NCBI GenBank assembly: GCA_007922195.1
Contig: ML682028.1
Location: 17,513,053 to 17,577,052, forward strand
Direction of reading: 5' to 3'
From: Podocnemis expansa
Lineage: Eukaryota > Chordata > Testudines > Podocnemididae
DNA: 64,000 nt
The notes under the pieces: generated by a model
The model's input: only the letters and a program-made list of their open reading frames with translations
What the model was told of the DNA's origin: nothing
The model's database searches: none
Shown: piece after piece, positions 10,431-23,593 of the stretch
Numbering within the stretch: position 1 is the first letter of the stretch
Layout of the letters: every line of letters begins with the position of its first letter
Program-made: the position numbers and the translations under genes

Positions 10431-12417
10431 GCTCATCATTCCCCATTGTCCCCATTAATTCCCTCCTCTCTGCCAGTTCTGCCTTCCCCTTCTCCGTACA
10501 GCCAGAGCTACTGCTGTGGCCATGCCACCCACCTGCAGCAACATTGCAAACGCCAACCATCTCTCCATGTTGCTCTGTCTGCAGCCCAGATCTTCTGTAG
10601 TGCCTACAGTACACCCCTGCCTCACGGTCTCAGCTCAGCCCACCCCTCACTGGCAGTGCTCTCCATCACCCACTGCCTCAGTCTCCAAAATACCTCCCAT
10701 CTCTGGAGTGGCTGAAATTCAGAGCCACGAAGTTTAACACAAACTTGCCAGCGCTCCAGAAAAGCTTTAATTAGGAATTTACTGGGGGAATCACCCTTAT
10801 TTCTGGATGGATGAATGGAGATGTCCACAAGAGGTTCCAATCCCAACAGGTTCAATTCAAAGCTTCCTCCTTCTAGTGTTTTCCTTCACAATACCAGCTG
10901 AAAGCTAGCTGGTAAGTCATGGGCCAAGCCCAGTGTAACTCAAAGGGCCAACCAGTCAGCCCCACTGGGACAGAAAGGAATGTGTGTCTGCTGGGGAATA
11001 ACCTTGTTGTGTTGTGTATGTGTCTCTGGAGGGGCTCCATTGCAACTATGAGACGGCTGATTGATTTCAGACTCTGGGAATCCCCTGTACCGGGGACCTT
11101 TCGCATCACATCTTTGATTGGCTCTGGGTGGGTGGCAGGAGGGTAGTTTTAAATGCATGCAATCACTTAGCAATTGATAGGTACAATAATAAATGTGCAC
11201 ACAAGCACAGGAGTTAAAAGCTTCAGGCCATATGTAGAGCGCCCATCCAGTTATTGAGGAATTTGGAGTACAGCTGCAAAATATTTTAAATTGACAAAGT
11301 CAGTGGCAAGCTCAGGCACTCAGATCCGTTCTTTCTTTCTGCACAATTCTACTGACCCTCCAGCTCTTATTCACTATTTATTTAACTTGTCAGCCTATTT
11401 GTCCAATTCTCTGAGTTCTCCAGTCATCCCATTCTTCTTCCTTAGACTGACACCTGCTGGCAGAGACCAGGTTAATGCAACTGTAGCCTCATTTTTCACC
11501 CCCTCTTCAGAACTGTTTTTCCATACCTGGGGTTGGAACAGGCACAAAGGTCTCCTTGTGAGGGTTCGCACAGCAAGGAGCAAAGGAGAAGGCAGGCCCT
11601 CAAGAAAGCCTTAGTCTGGAAAACTGCAAGCTGCTACTTTGGCTCTCTGTTTCTGACACAGCCAAGCCTTACTGTCTCAGAGAGGAATTGAACTTGTGGC
11701 ATAAGTCAGCACTCATTGGGATTTGATTGTCACCCAGAAGGGGGATGCTGGCCTGGTGGCTATCTGTCAAAACCAATTAACGCCTTTGAGCAGCAGCCAG
11801 CCGCAGGCTGAAGAGTGAACTTTACACTGCCCATGTTAGTGACCCCCATTCCCCGCAGCCGCAGCAGCCTCGTAGCCTTCCCTCACCATGCAGCGTGTTT
11901 GCCCTTTATCTCCCCAGTGAGTTTTCCTGTTTACATTTCCCATTAGATTACTGTAATTAATGTAACAACACCAGAGACAGCCTGGGAGCTCATCTAGCCA
12001 CTCTTTAGTGGAGGATTGGTCACTTGGGGGGAAAGGAAAGAGGCTGGAACGTAGGAATTTGTGTGAGGGTTTGGAAAAATGGTAGTCGGTGCTGGTTCAG
12101 TTGGTGGAGCAGCACATGATGAGAGCAAGAGAGGCCTCAGTCTCCCAGATCTCTCTCTGCCTCATCCTTCTCTGTGCCTTTCCGTCCCCCCAGGCATGCC
12201 CAGCTCAGCATGCAAAGGCCCAAACCCTAGAAGGGGAGTTATCACATGTGGGAGGTCCTCAGCTGCACATGGGCAAATGTTTAGAGATCCTGCGGTAAGC
12301 TTCTCCCAAACTGACAAGAGCTAAGGGACCGGAGCAGGGAGCCAAGCCCAGGGGACAGGATGCACCACTCTGCGGTGAGCACAGGCTAGACTCAGCCATA
12401 AAATATTTTCACTAGCT
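10431..12417. other. Non-coding DNA; possible conserved element at 11765-12000
   Basis: Overlapping frames on both strands (10378-10737, 10873-11200, 11291-11614) show no domain. The block from about 11765 to 12000 has a different look: few repeats, a GC-rich first half with 'ccgcagccgcagcagcctcg', then AT-rich homeodomain-type words 'cattagattactgtaattaatg'. This could be a conserved non-coding element, but that is a guess from composition alone. Confidence 0.35.
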
Positions 12418-13180
12418 GCTTAGAGAATCATGGTAAGTCTGGCTGAAAGCAATCTGGAGAGTCAAGTCCTGATTGCTGCACTGAGGCAGGACAAGTAAAC
12501 CTAGCCCCTCCCTGATAGGAGTTTGTCCAACACATTCTTAAAAACCTCCAGTAACGCAGATGCCACGGCCTCTCTGGGGAACCTGGGACACAGCATAGCT
12601 AGCCTTCGTATTAGAAAATTGTTTCTAACAACCAGCCAGAATCTCCCTTGCTGCAGATTAAACCCATTACCTCATACTACATTCAGTGGACATGGAGAGC
12701 CACTGATCACCATCCCATTTCAGATGTATTAAGAGCTGTTACGAGATCTATCTGGTTCTCCCTCGGTCTTCTTTTCTTAAAGCCAAGCAGTCCTGAGGTT
12801 TTTGTTTGCTTGGGTTCCCCCCCACAAACCTTTTCCTCATAGAATGGGCTTCTAAGCCTTTTGTCATGATTGTTCCTCTACATTTTTTTAAGTGTGGCAT
12901 CCAGAACAGGACACACAAATCCAGCTGAGGCTTCACTGGCGCTGAGTAAACGAAGGCAGCTGCCTCCCCTCATCTTATATAGTCTGCTCCTGTTATTAAA
13001 CTCCAGGGTAACACAACTGCATCCTACTGTGTTCACTCATTCAATTTGTGATCCACTATACTCATTCAGCAGTCTTACCACCTAGCCAGTTATTCCTCAT
13101 TCTGTAGTTGTGCATTAGAATTTTCCTTCCTAAATGAATTACTTTGCATTTTTCTTTATTGAATTTCATCTTTCTTGATG
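12418..13180 (-). mobile_element. CR1 LINE 3' end, antisense
   Basis: The segment reads as the reverse complement of a reptile CR1 3' region. It starts near the degenerate terminal octamer ('agaatcatggtaagtctgg'), then 'cattcttaaaaacctccagtaacgcagatgccac', 'gtggcatccagaacaggacacac' and 'tgcattagaattttccttcctaaatgaattactttgcattt'. It is a 5'-truncated copy, as most CR1 insertions are. No intact reverse transcriptase frame remains. Confidence 0.8.
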
Positions 13181-14925
13181 GCCACAAACACTGACTGTCC
13201 TGGTTGCAAAAACCTCACCAATCCAGAACTAAACTTCCCCAAAGTTCTCCAGACCCATGGATTTGATTTATGTCTTATTTCTTATAAAGCAAATCTGTGT
13301 GTGCATGGAGGCGTGTGTATGCACAGAATGGAAGAGTGTTCAACTAGTGGCCCATTTGCACACACAAAACAAATTGTCCTAGAAATAATATGGTTGCATA
13401 TTTGAACACCTACCAAAAATTTGGCTCTTGTGGTATTACTTCATACTGTGAAAGTGGGACAGCCACCATCTGGGCCACGGACCAGGAACTCAACTAGAGA
13501 CCTCCAAACACAAGCAAGACCTTGAGCTAAAGAACCAACCCGCTTTAGTTGAGGGCTGCAACAATTCACATTCACTGCGATCAGCACAGAGTTCGAGCCT
13601 ATAAGACACATTGACCACCAAATTAAAATAGCATTTAGCTGCCCCACTCATAGCCCACACTGATTGTGCCTGCTCCATGGATTTTACTATCTGCATTCTC
13701 TAAACCTGATCATTTATGAGCTTGGTGAAGTGATTATATTCCAGTGGAAGCAAAAACTACAGATGCAGAAGAGTAAGATTACACTCTAGCCATTTGCACT
13801 TAGAAAGATTTCCTGATTTTCAGTCAGCATATTCCTCTGCTTCATTTTATCCTTTTATCTCCAGTGTCAAATGTGATGGGGCTTGGGAAACCTTTGCTCT
13901 CTCTTTAGGAACAGATCAGACACATTTTTCTCAGGAAAGCTCTCCATTGATTTCCCCTACCCCTCATTTCCTGCCACTGAGCGAACACTCCTTGACCAAA
14001 GATCATTCCATCCCACAACTGCATGCACTGATAGTGGCCAATGCCATTCCCTCTCATGCAGGGGCTCAATCATCTAGGAAAAGCCAAGCCATAAAACCTT
14101 TCCTTCCCTGTCAACTGAAAGCAATGGCTGTGCAGATCGCTATCAGAATCAAAGTTGCCCAGATGATGTATTGAGTCTCTGCTGTGTGTCAGGGACCCTT
14201 TGGTGAAAGCAGCCCCCTTGCTGTTATATGGTGCCCAACTTTAGATATCGGCTTACCAGAGCTCTTGAGCCTGGGAGACTTAATGTGACTCACAGAGTCA
14301 TTGGTTGCAAAAGCACATCTGTGCCTCTGCTCGTCGACACTTAGGTACCAGTGTAATAGGTGCTATATAAAAATCTCAGATCAGGTGGGAGATATGCATC
14401 TTCCAGGAAGGAGAAAAATTTAGAACCAATGCAAGAAAGAACAGACTTTGCTAGTGCTTTGAAATCCAAGCTCTCAAGCCATTTAAATTCTAGGTGCATC
14501 ATTATACAGTGAATAAATTAGCCACTTTGGGGTAGTGGAGGGGGTCTCGGACCTGGGATCTCACACATGGAGATTTAGTTAAAATCTTGATTTAGGTCCC
14601 AAGAGTCAATCAGTCTGATGCGCACATTGGCATAGATATCTCTGCTTAGGGGAGCCAGAAAAGGCAAGAGTCTCACAGATCAGGACAGAAATGGAGTGGG
14701 ACAATGAGCAGTTTTCACCAGGCTAATGGTGTTACCCTAGGTCACACACTGCTGGCTGTACCTCACTGCTAAGGGCACTAAATTTACTCACAGGGTTAAT
14801 ACATAAATTAATAAAAGGGGGCATGGAGGCAGGATGTAGATCCAAATGATTATTCTGAAATGTTTATATTTCAGTGGCAGCCAGAGACCCCAGACAGGAT
14901 CAGGGTACCACTGTGTTAAGTGCTG
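13181..14925. other. Non-coding DNA with a possible tRNA-derived SINE
   Basis: Apart from the possible SINE at 13440-13560, nothing is recognised. At about 14880-14928 a relic of the 'gtgctgtaca' dispersed repeat abuts the next CR1 copy ('ccactgtgttaagtgctgtacac'). The frame at 13794-14174 has no recognisable domain. Confidence 0.45.
13440..13560 (-). repeat. Possible tRNA-derived SINE, antisense
   Basis: On the minus strand a box-A-like word (tagctcaaggtct, around 13518-13530) is followed about 35 bases later by a box-B-like word (agttgagttcc, around 13485-13495), an arrangement like the internal RNA polymerase III promoter of a tRNA gene. The block does not fold into a convincing complete tRNA cloverleaf by eye, so a SINE head is more likely than a tRNA gene. 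Confidence 0.3.
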
Positions 14926-14929
14926 TACA

Positions 14930-15190
14930 CAGAGAATCGTAGAAATGGGAAGGAACCATGAGAGGTCATCAAGTCCAGTCTCCTGTATGCCTGGCACGGC
15001 CAAGTACTCTCTTAAACCATCCCTGGCAGGTGTGAGTCTAACCTGCTCTTAAACACTTCCTATGATGGCGATTCCACAACCTGCCTAGGCGATTTATGCC
15101 AGTGGTTAATCACCTGACTGTTAGAAATTTTTTCCCTAATGTCCAACCTAAACACGGATCTGAAGACAGAATCTTTTTCCACAAGAAGCT
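14930..15190 (-). mobile_element. CR1 LINE 3' end, antisense
   Basis: Begins 'agagaatcgtagaaatgggaaggaacc', the antisense CR1 terminal octamer and adjoining 3' UTR, and continues with 'gaggtcatcaagtccagtctcctg', 'gattccacaacctgcctagg' and 'gttagaaattttttccctaatgtccaacct'. This is a short 5'-truncated copy with no coding. Confidence 0.85.
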
Positions 15191-18100
15191 GACAGTCCAA
15201 GACATCTGGATCAGGATTAGATGTAGGGATGAGAGTCAGCTAATGGAACCAAAATCCTATAAGCTGGTATCATAATATTTTTATAGTATCCAGAAGCCTT
15301 TAACCTATGCTCATCTCAGCTTGGATCAGTACCAAACAGCAATGGGCTCTGCGCTGAGGAAAACTCAGATCCTGCCATGCAATTCAAGAGGCTTAAGATG
15401 TCAGGTTCTGTTTTTCACAGATTTTTATCTATAGCTATACAGATTATACATACGGTACACATACAAGAAAGACTCTTTACACACACACACATCTATATCA
15501 TGACATCATTCTCTCCAGCACGTTTTAGCAGATGCTGTTAACCTGTATTAATGTATCATAAAGCAAGCACTGCTGATTCTGCAAATTGAATTAAACACAT
15601 ATTACAATTTATTGCTGTCATCTGGATTTCTTGACTGCTAATACCTCCCATCAGTACATGCCTTGGGCTCTCCATCAGCTACTGAGACTCCATTAAGTCA
15701 TCTTCCCACCTACATCCTCTTACCATCTCAGGAAGGCTAGTGTAAATCTGCTATTACTCCACAGGACCACTTTTGGTGTCAAACATTGTAAGTGAGCCAC
15801 AGAGATTGGGGGATTTCTGCATGGCCGTTCTCACTGTGCATGTAGTTTCTCTTGCTAGCAGTTTGCATATGTGACACAGCTGGAAGATTTGCAACTTGTA
15901 AGACAGCTTCCCCACCACCACCCTTGTAGAATGTCTTTCCAAGCCCCTGAAGCTCGTGTATGATCTCCAATGAGTTATTCTGAAACAGCCAACAGGGAGA
16001 ATTGGCCTGGAATATCAGTGCATTAGTGGCATTCCTGTGGACCACAGTTTTCTTGTGAACTGGAACAGTGATTTTCCCAGGAAAGACCAGTTTTCATCAG
16101 ATTTCCAGATAAAACTTTTTTAAAAAAAAGAAACTCTGCCAGCCAGGACCAATGACATGGAAGCAAATGCAGAGTCTGGAGAGATGGTTATGTTCCCCCT
16201 ACTGGATGGATGTAAACACACGGCAAGGGCTACAGAGAGCATCCATTTTTCTCCCCTCTGACAGTCTGTCTGCAAATGGCTTTAGTTATGATTCGTGAGG
16301 CAAGATGAATTCAATAGCATCCTCGTTTGGAATTTTATTGCACCCTTAATTCAGCTGGTGGATGACAAGGAGGATCTATGACTCCTGCTGTTGGGAACAG
16401 CTGAGCATCCAGTAACATCCTTGCTTATGTCATCTCATTCCTGTAGGGTTATGGTACCAATAGGGGCAAAGACAGGCACTTAGAGAGGACCACCCACCAG
16501 TAATCTCACTGGGTTGTCCTGCCTTCCATGGGCCTCTCCTATCACTCGTTAACACAGCACAGAATAAGGCATTATCCATTTGCCTCTGTAGCTGGGCCAT
16601 GGAAGATAGCTGCCTCCTGCTGCTTCCAGTTAATGATTTAGGGCACAGGCCTACTGAAGTCAGTGCAAAAGCCACTATTAATTCTAAAGGGGCTTTGGCT
16701 CCGGCCCAAAAGCCGTTGGTTCAAGTTGCAGGTGTCTGTAGTTCAAACGCTGCTGATGGCCCTCGGCCATTGCATCAGCATCTCACAAGACATTTCATAT
16801 CCTACAGCCAAGATGCCCATAGTTCCCTGCTTGCTCCCAGCAATGCACTCGCTCCCTATCCTCCACTGAGGATCCCCACAGCTGGGTGGTCTGGCCTTGA
16901 TGGGGATGTGGGGGGAGAGGATAGCAGCCAGAGAGGGAGCATGCACCTGCACATACACACAGGCCCCATGATGCACTGAGCCAATGCATCTGCAAGGTAA
17001 CACCAGACAGCAAGGTTTGCATGGAGATCCTCACTGGATACTAGAACCTGCCTTTCTGCCCGCAGAGCTACACAGCAGCAGGGACTATTTAGGATGACAT
17101 TTCCACTTCCAAAAATGCAAACAGCCCCAGGGCTCTCCCACCATCCCATTAGCCTCATGATGGGAATAGTGCCAGGTACCAAGGTGGTATGGAGGCTCCC
17201 TATAGCCAATATTCAGCTGCATGTTCTCCAGGAAGCAGCCAGAGTGAAAGAGGAGGATGAAAGCAGAGGCAGAACAAGGTGATAGGAATGGTCAAAGGGG
17301 TTTTCTCATCCCTTGGGCCCCAGAAATTGTCAGGGTAGCCCCATCTTTTGTACAAGGTTGAAAAATGAAATCACTCCCTTAGAGGCACAAGCCCAGGATT
17401 CAGACACCCCAGTTATGGAGGGAATTCAGCTCCTGGAACAGATTGGATCTTAGTGGTGCCAACCCACCATGTTTGATCAAGGATGGCCATGTAGGGCAAT
17501 GAACTTGAGAACACCTACTATCTCTTCAGCCCACACCGGTTAACCTCCTTCTCTCTAATCAATATAGGCTATTAGACTTTATATCTATTGTTAACAGCCA
17601 GTTTGCTGTTTCCCCAAACACCCTTGTAGGAAGAGACTACTGCATATTATCATTAGGCTTGCCTGTCACCAGTGTCATCCTCAGTTTTCACAGCCCAGTC
17701 AGAAGAGACAATATTCTGCATCCTTCAAAGCTGCCACAGCAGACTTGTCTTTCGAATGGATAGGCAAGAGATCTTAATGTATCATCATTGAGTTCCTTAA
17801 AGATGAACAAACATACTGTAAGGAGGGGACTGGAGAAGGAGTTAATGGTTTTATACAAAATGTCATTTATTTCGCTGGTATCTTTATGCATGTCATTGGC
17901 TTATATGCAGCTGTCTGCCTGGACAAGCAGTTGCCCCAAAAAAGCTATTTCCCATTGCTTGCTCCTATAGCAAAAGAGTCACACACAGGTTTTGATGAGA
18001 TCATTATTTTGCCAACAAAGAAAACGGGGCTGTAAAAACTTAGCATACATGAAGGGCCAATTCAATGGCTAGCACAAGCTCAGAGAAGCTAAAGTAGTGA

Positions 18101-19954
18101 CATCAAGGCTCACAGCCCTATGTTCTAACAGACAGAGAAGATGGTGAAAATCTTCAGGGGCCTTTGATGGCTCTGAGGTCTCCTGATGGTGAGGTGCAAC
18201 ATGGAAGAGTGGCCCAGGAGCAGCCTACAGTGAGGATGCAGAACCAGAGCTGGGCAGAAACTGGAACTTCCACTCTGCAGGGACTTTCTGATACTTACAA
18301 GTTTGTTTTAATTCCAAAATTAGAACACACTGAACTCCTCCTGGAATGAAAATTTTAAAAAGTTGGTTCAGAAACAAAGTCATTCTGTTCAAGAACATCA
18401 AACTGATGTGTCAAAAACATCAAAACAGAACATGAAATACATTATGAGTGTAAAATTGGCTATTTTTATATAACTTCAAAAGAACATGAACAAAAACAAT
18501 AAGTCAAAATGAAACATTGCCTTATCAAGAGGGAAGTCTGAGTCTGAATTTTTCCTTTTGAAAATTGTCACATTCCTGCAAAACATTTTGATGAAGCTAC
18601 ACTTTGATAGAAAACAATTCCACTGAAACAATTGTGACCAGCACTATTAGACTTCAGCAACACATCCCAATGTTCCACCTTAAGGGAGCAACAGGTCCTC
18701 CATAGCATCTGCCCCTAGGCCCAAGAAGAGGTCCCTTTTGCTTTTTGGATCTGGTTTGGAATCAAAGCCACAGGACCAGGTTCTAGTTTGGACCTCTGAA
18801 GCCTCCCCTCAGCTTATCTCATGCTACAAATTGCATGTTCGACCCATTCTTAATTTTCAGATAGAGAGTGGATGTGTGCGCCTGTGTGCAATTTTGGAGT
18901 GGGACATTGTGCAAAAGGTCTGTTCTGCCTCCAGCTAGATCAGCCATGTTGTTATTTTCAGCTGAACAGGCATCCCATTCAGTGACTGACTCTGTGCCCC
19001 GTTCCAAGTTCTCCCAGCATCCTGAAGTGCACAGAAATGGGCTCTTAATTTGGTTTCTCATAAAGATGCAGTCAGGCCAGCTGTGAAAAATCAGTCCTGC
19101 ATTCCAACCTTTCCGACACTCTGGGTTGTTTGGACCCATTTGTTCTCTTACTTACTCGTGTTCATCTGAGACCAGCATTCAGAAGGCGTGTTACGTTCTA
19201 GTAGAGTTCTGCTCTGAGTAAGTGAGTTACATACCCCGTTCCCCATCCAATGAGGTGGTCACAACAAGCACATTAACCAAGTAGAATAGTGTGGAGAGGA
19301 AGGTGTCTGGACTGCTGGCCATGCCCATGTTAAAACAGGAGTCCTGTGCCCATGTTAGTCTCAGTTATGCTCACTAGAGGGAGTCAGCCCCTAGCAGATA
19401 GCACACTGCACGGCTGACTGAGGCCAGCAGCTTGAATATTTAGTGCCTGTTCAAGATTGAAGTGCAAGTATTTTGTGCTCTCTATTGTCAGGTCTCTGAT
19501 AGTAAAATACAGCAATCACCAGGAGCTGTCTGTTCAGTGGGAAATCCAACCAGCTTTCCCTTTGATACATACCAGGCCCAGTTATGCCAATCTAGGTGTC
19601 AGCCGAGTTATACCAGAATTGCTCAGGTATAAATAAGAGCCAAAAGTGGTCCATTGCCATTAATCTAATTTTCTTTCTTGTGATGGTTTCGCTTAGAGGG
19701 GGAAAAAAGAGTTTACTATTCCCTGCATTATAAAATACTTACTCTTTGAAATATTAACCCATTTAAACCTCTTGTCAAATCCCAGAGTATCCTGTCAAGG
19801 ATGCCTTTTGATCTGAATCCAAAAGGAATTCTTCTTGGTAAAGTGGCTTGTACTGTCCAGGCTATTTTAAAAGTTTAGTAAACAAACCTTACACCTAGTC
19901 ATCAAATGATGAATGTAAAGGACCAGGGAACTGATTTCTATTCCCAACAGACAG
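15191..19954. other. Long non-coding stretch, nothing recognised
   Basis: Nearly 5 kb without a gene or an element I can name. A short ACACAC run lies near 15480. Overlapping open frames at 16599-17209 occur on both strands of moderately GC-rich DNA and look like chance. From 18350 to 18620 the DNA is A-rich with repeated 'gaacatcaaa' and 'caaaacat' words, possibly an old decayed element. Confidence 0.5.
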
Positions 19955-20075
19955 CCACCCAGTCTGTGACTGTAGCCAAGTCACTTAATCCTTTTCCTCA
20001 CTTTATTATGTGTCTGTGCAACAAGGATACTCTCTCTTTGCATGGCTGTTGTGAGGTTAAATTCACTACTGTCTG
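19955..20075 (+). repeat. MIR-type SINE relic
   Basis: Contains 'gtctgtgactgtagccaagtcacttaatcc', then 'ctttgcatggctgttgtgaggttaaa', which match the order and wording of the MIR core and 3' part. Ends are not sharp. Confidence 0.7.
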
Positions 20076-20246
20076 AATAATGCTTTAAGAGGCACAGTAT
20101 TTCTTTTATAAAGTTTTGGGTGCAAAAGAATCAGCGGCCATCATCTGTTAAAAAATAAGCTCAATGTTACTGGGGGGGCAGGGGGAAACACAAAATACCT
20201 TTGTTAATAAATTCCTCCCCAATATACATGGGCTGTTAAGAACTAT

Positions 20247-20603
20247 GGGTGTGTTCACACAGCAGTCTTATTTCAAAAGAACAGAGGTTGTTTTGAAATA
20301 AGAAATGCCACATTCACACAACGTTCCATTGTTTCGAAACAGCGTTGTTTCGAAACAACTTAAACCCCATTTGGTGACGAAACAATGTTGTTTCAAAACA
20401 ATTGTTTTGAAACAATGCCGTCAGAACATGTTGTTTTGAAACAGCAGTAACTCGTTTCAAAATAACTGTTGTCCGAACATGCTATTTCGCTTTGAGCTTT
20501 TTCCTTAATTTGAATTAACTTATTTCGAAATAAGGTGTTATTTCGATACGAGTTGTTTCGAAACAACTCGTATCGAAATAACCCCCTGTGTGTGAACGTA
20601 GCC
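20247..20603. mobile_element. Palindrome-rich MITE, Harbinger-style ends
   Basis: Terminal inverted repeats are gggtgtgttcacacagcag on the left and the inverse of ctgtgtgtgaacgtagcc on the right. The flanking triplets are tat (20244-20246) and aat (20604-20606), so the 3-bp duplication is imperfect. The 357-bp interior consists almost entirely of variants of the palindromes tgtttcgaaaca, ttgttttgaaacaa and ttatttcgaaataa. It has no coding capacity. The assignment to PIF/Harbinger is by end style and 3-bp target sites only. Confidence 0.65.
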
Positions 20604-20606
20604 AAT

Positions 20607-22874
20607 CAGTCCTATTATTTAGGCACACTGTTTCACTGCATTAGGCCAGAGACTGCCTATACAAACATTTAACAGCCAAACATGTTGAGCATAAACTTGT
20701 TTGGACCATGAGGTTAGTTTAAGTAGAAGAATTGGGTTAGCATGCATATTTTACCTTTTATTTTCTTGTGGTTACTCCTGGCTCACTTATACTGTGATTC
20801 TGCCATGATTGGCCATATTCTCACTTAGAATTATAATCTGATCAATAAACTAGTAGTTGTTTTACCTAAAGCTGAGTGATCTTTAGAGCGAAGGAGGCTG
20901 GGCACAATCTATTTCTTTGTTAAATGGACAGACTCGGGTGTGTGGTGATTGGGAGTGGTTCCCGATCTCTGTAGACAGTGGCTCCTGGTGTAGTAACTGG
21001 GGCCGAGCGTGCTTGCTGGGGGACTGTCCCTTGAGTAGCCAGGGGGCATACACTCACTGCCTGGGACTAATTGCATGCAAGAGGCTTGAGTGGGCTGACT
21101 CAGGAGTGAGTGGTCAGTTGGCAAAGCAGGGTGAATCGGGATTCAGGAGCAGGAATTGAGAGGTCACAGCAGCACATCGGACCAGATCTGGGGAGTGATC
21201 TGTCACAGCACGTCCCAAGAAAGCCTTTTTCTAAACAGACCAGCATTCTAGCTGGCCTCTTTTCTTACTTTACATTGTACTTTTTCATTCAAATACAGTA
21301 TTTTCAGATATTTTGTAAAATGTCTACAAAGTTATTTTTTAAAAAGCCTAAAGCAAGTACATTCTTTTTTCTCCCCAAAAGGAAAAATGTGAGTCCAGTG
21401 AAAAAAATTCAAAATGTTTAAGGAAGTCTCAAAAAGGTTAGAAGATTTTGAAACCAATGGCACTTCTGTAGACTTATTTACAGGAAAAGGCAGAGTTTCA
21501 ATTTACTGGAGACCAAGTTTTAAATTTTTATTTTTTAGCTATTTTTTGGCTGGTGGGTGGGCATTTGTCACCCAGCTTCTATAGGCTTAAACATCCACCT
21601 ACAGAAATCAATGCAAACCTCCCTTCTAAGTTCAATGAGAACAGGCCTGACCCCGGTAATAGGCTGAAGAAACCTGCAGATAGTCTATTGCAGCATCACC
21701 AAAAGTGCCCTAACGAAGCCAACAGAAAGACTGTTGCTAGCGCCCATTGCTAACCAAGGCTGGTGTTCTCAGGCAAAAAAAAGTGTTCATTTCTCACTAA
21801 CTGTGCACTTTAGTTTTCAAACTGCAGCATCTGAAGCACTTGTGTCATTTTCAAAGTCCCCAGAAAATGACAAGATAGCAAAGTGAGCAATACAAGCCAC
21901 TGTCGGAGGTTAGAGTTGTGCTACTGTATTAAATGCCAGTAGGGTCAATCTTAATAACCAGAAAATGCAATATTGATTACAGGAAAACTATTTTCATTAA
22001 AATAAACACCTCTGCCATTCTAGCATCCCATTGTGCATGCATTAGTTGAAAACAAGATATGAATTTACAAACAGAATGACGTACCCAGAAGCAGCAATCA
22101 TAGATTTTCAATGTTCACCATGATTTGTTTTTAATTATAGTCTATATTAGTTTCACATAACAAGGCAGCATCAAAATCTAAACACACAGCAGCAGTGGGT
22201 ATTTCTGCCACTTGCATGGAGCCACAAACAAGGAACTATAATTCAAAGCAGAGCCAGAGCTAGGTATAAGCCAGACAAGCAGTTGCTCAAGGTCCGGAGG
22301 AGTTCGAGGGACCCCATTATTCACTTTTTATTATAAGCACTCACTTGTTTTAGCAGGGGGAACAAAAATAGCCCTGCTTATGGCCTTCAATGGGCTACCA
22401 CCCGCAAGTAGGATGTTCTCAAATTAACTCCCAAATCCAGCCAAGACAACATGCTCTGAAATCACTATGGAAACACTCCTTTGTTTTGCAAACATTGTTA
22501 AATATTAACACCCTGAAGAGATATTTTGCCCAAGCTGATGCCTTCTGTCTTACAGAGGGAAACAGACTTGCTTAAATGTCAGTTCACACCCTAGCAAGGA
22601 AAAGTTTGAAAGGAGAAGCCAGGTGGCTGTCTTTCGCAAAACAAGGATGTGCCAGGACTCGAGTCGCTAAATCATAAATGGACAAACTTCTCAAGGCAAA
22701 ACCTTCTGCAAGCTATTGTTCAATCAGAAATAAAACAGATTGTTTGAAGGCATTTCCACCTGTCCCCCAGTAATAATAGGCTTAAGTTCTAGGGTGATTA
22801 AGGGCAAAATTCTACAGCTTTTACTCAGTTCTTATAGAAATTCTGAGTAAGAAATTTATAGAGATCAGATTTCA
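20607..22874. other. Non-coding DNA with a possible hAT fragment
   Basis: Most of the stretch is anonymous. At about 22250-22375 the sequence 'cagagccagagctaggtataagcc' followed by 'cagttgctcaaggtccggagg' resembles the left end of a GC-rich hAT type seen in reptiles. The other end and the duplication are not evident, so it is at best a fragment. Confidence 0.35.
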
Positions 22875-23025
22875 GTTTGTTGCTTTGCCACCCACTTCTT
22901 GTGTGATCTTGGGCAAGTCACTTAGCTGCTCCTTGCCTCAGTTTCCCTTCTGTTAAATGGGAGCAATAGCACCCTTGTGAGGTAGGGAGGTGCTGTGAGG
23001 ATAAATACATTGAGGGACTCAGTAA
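22875..23025 (+). repeat. MIR-type SINE, well preserved
   Basis: The best MIR copy in the window: 'tgtgatcttgggcaagtca', then 'cttagctgctccttgcctcagtttccc', then 'ctgttaaatgggagcaatagc' and 'gtgaggataaatacattga'. Order and spacing match the MIR core and tail. Confidence 0.88.
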
Positions 23026-23593
23026 TGGGGATCAGCTAAGTACTTGTAATAGCCAGATTATACAAACAAAACTTCTGTTGCAGCAGGATGCAGTGCCTCA
23101 CTCCTGGACTGAAGAACATTTTGGAAGAGTTGAATGAAGTTGAGCAGCTGGAGTAGCAGGGTTTGCTCCTCAGGCCGTGGTGCATTGGCAGCACTCTGGC
23201 AGAGGGAGCAGTGACCCAGACTAAACTACAGGGGAACACACAGCTCAGGATAGAGATGCAGAACCCACGCAAGGACTGGAATGGCTGCTAGGAATCAGCC
23301 CTGATATGCACTGGCAGTTGTGCTTGCCCATATTAGGCTTAGCACAAACCACTAGGCTTTAGCTGAACACTTCCGTGAGCACTAAAATCATTCACACCTT
23401 TGTTTTGCCCACACCAGCTCTGCCTCTGGTGCAACATCACTCATCTGGCCCCTGGCTCTGCACAGCATGACAGCACAGATTTGGTTTAAGTATGGGCATA
23501 AACCTATCCCTAGTCAGCGAGGCACTTTGGCACCTGCTTCAATTTTTTGCTGCAGAGGGACTTCATGAAGCAAATTCCAAAGGAGAAGCAGTG
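23026..23593. other. Non-coding DNA, nothing recognised
   Basis: No gene, repeat or regulatory site recognised. Confidence 0.5.

Noticed and set aside
13440..13560. Genuine tRNA gene on the minus strand
   Set aside because: Box-A- and box-B-like words are present, but no cloverleaf with paired acceptor and anticodon arms could be drawn, so a SINE head is more likely.
16599..17209. Overlapping frames on both strands up to 126 codons
   Set aside because: Open on both strands with no domain, and no splice or conservation evidence.
22250..22375. Second complete hAT element
   Set aside because: Only one end-like sequence is visible; the opposite end and an octamer duplication could not be found.
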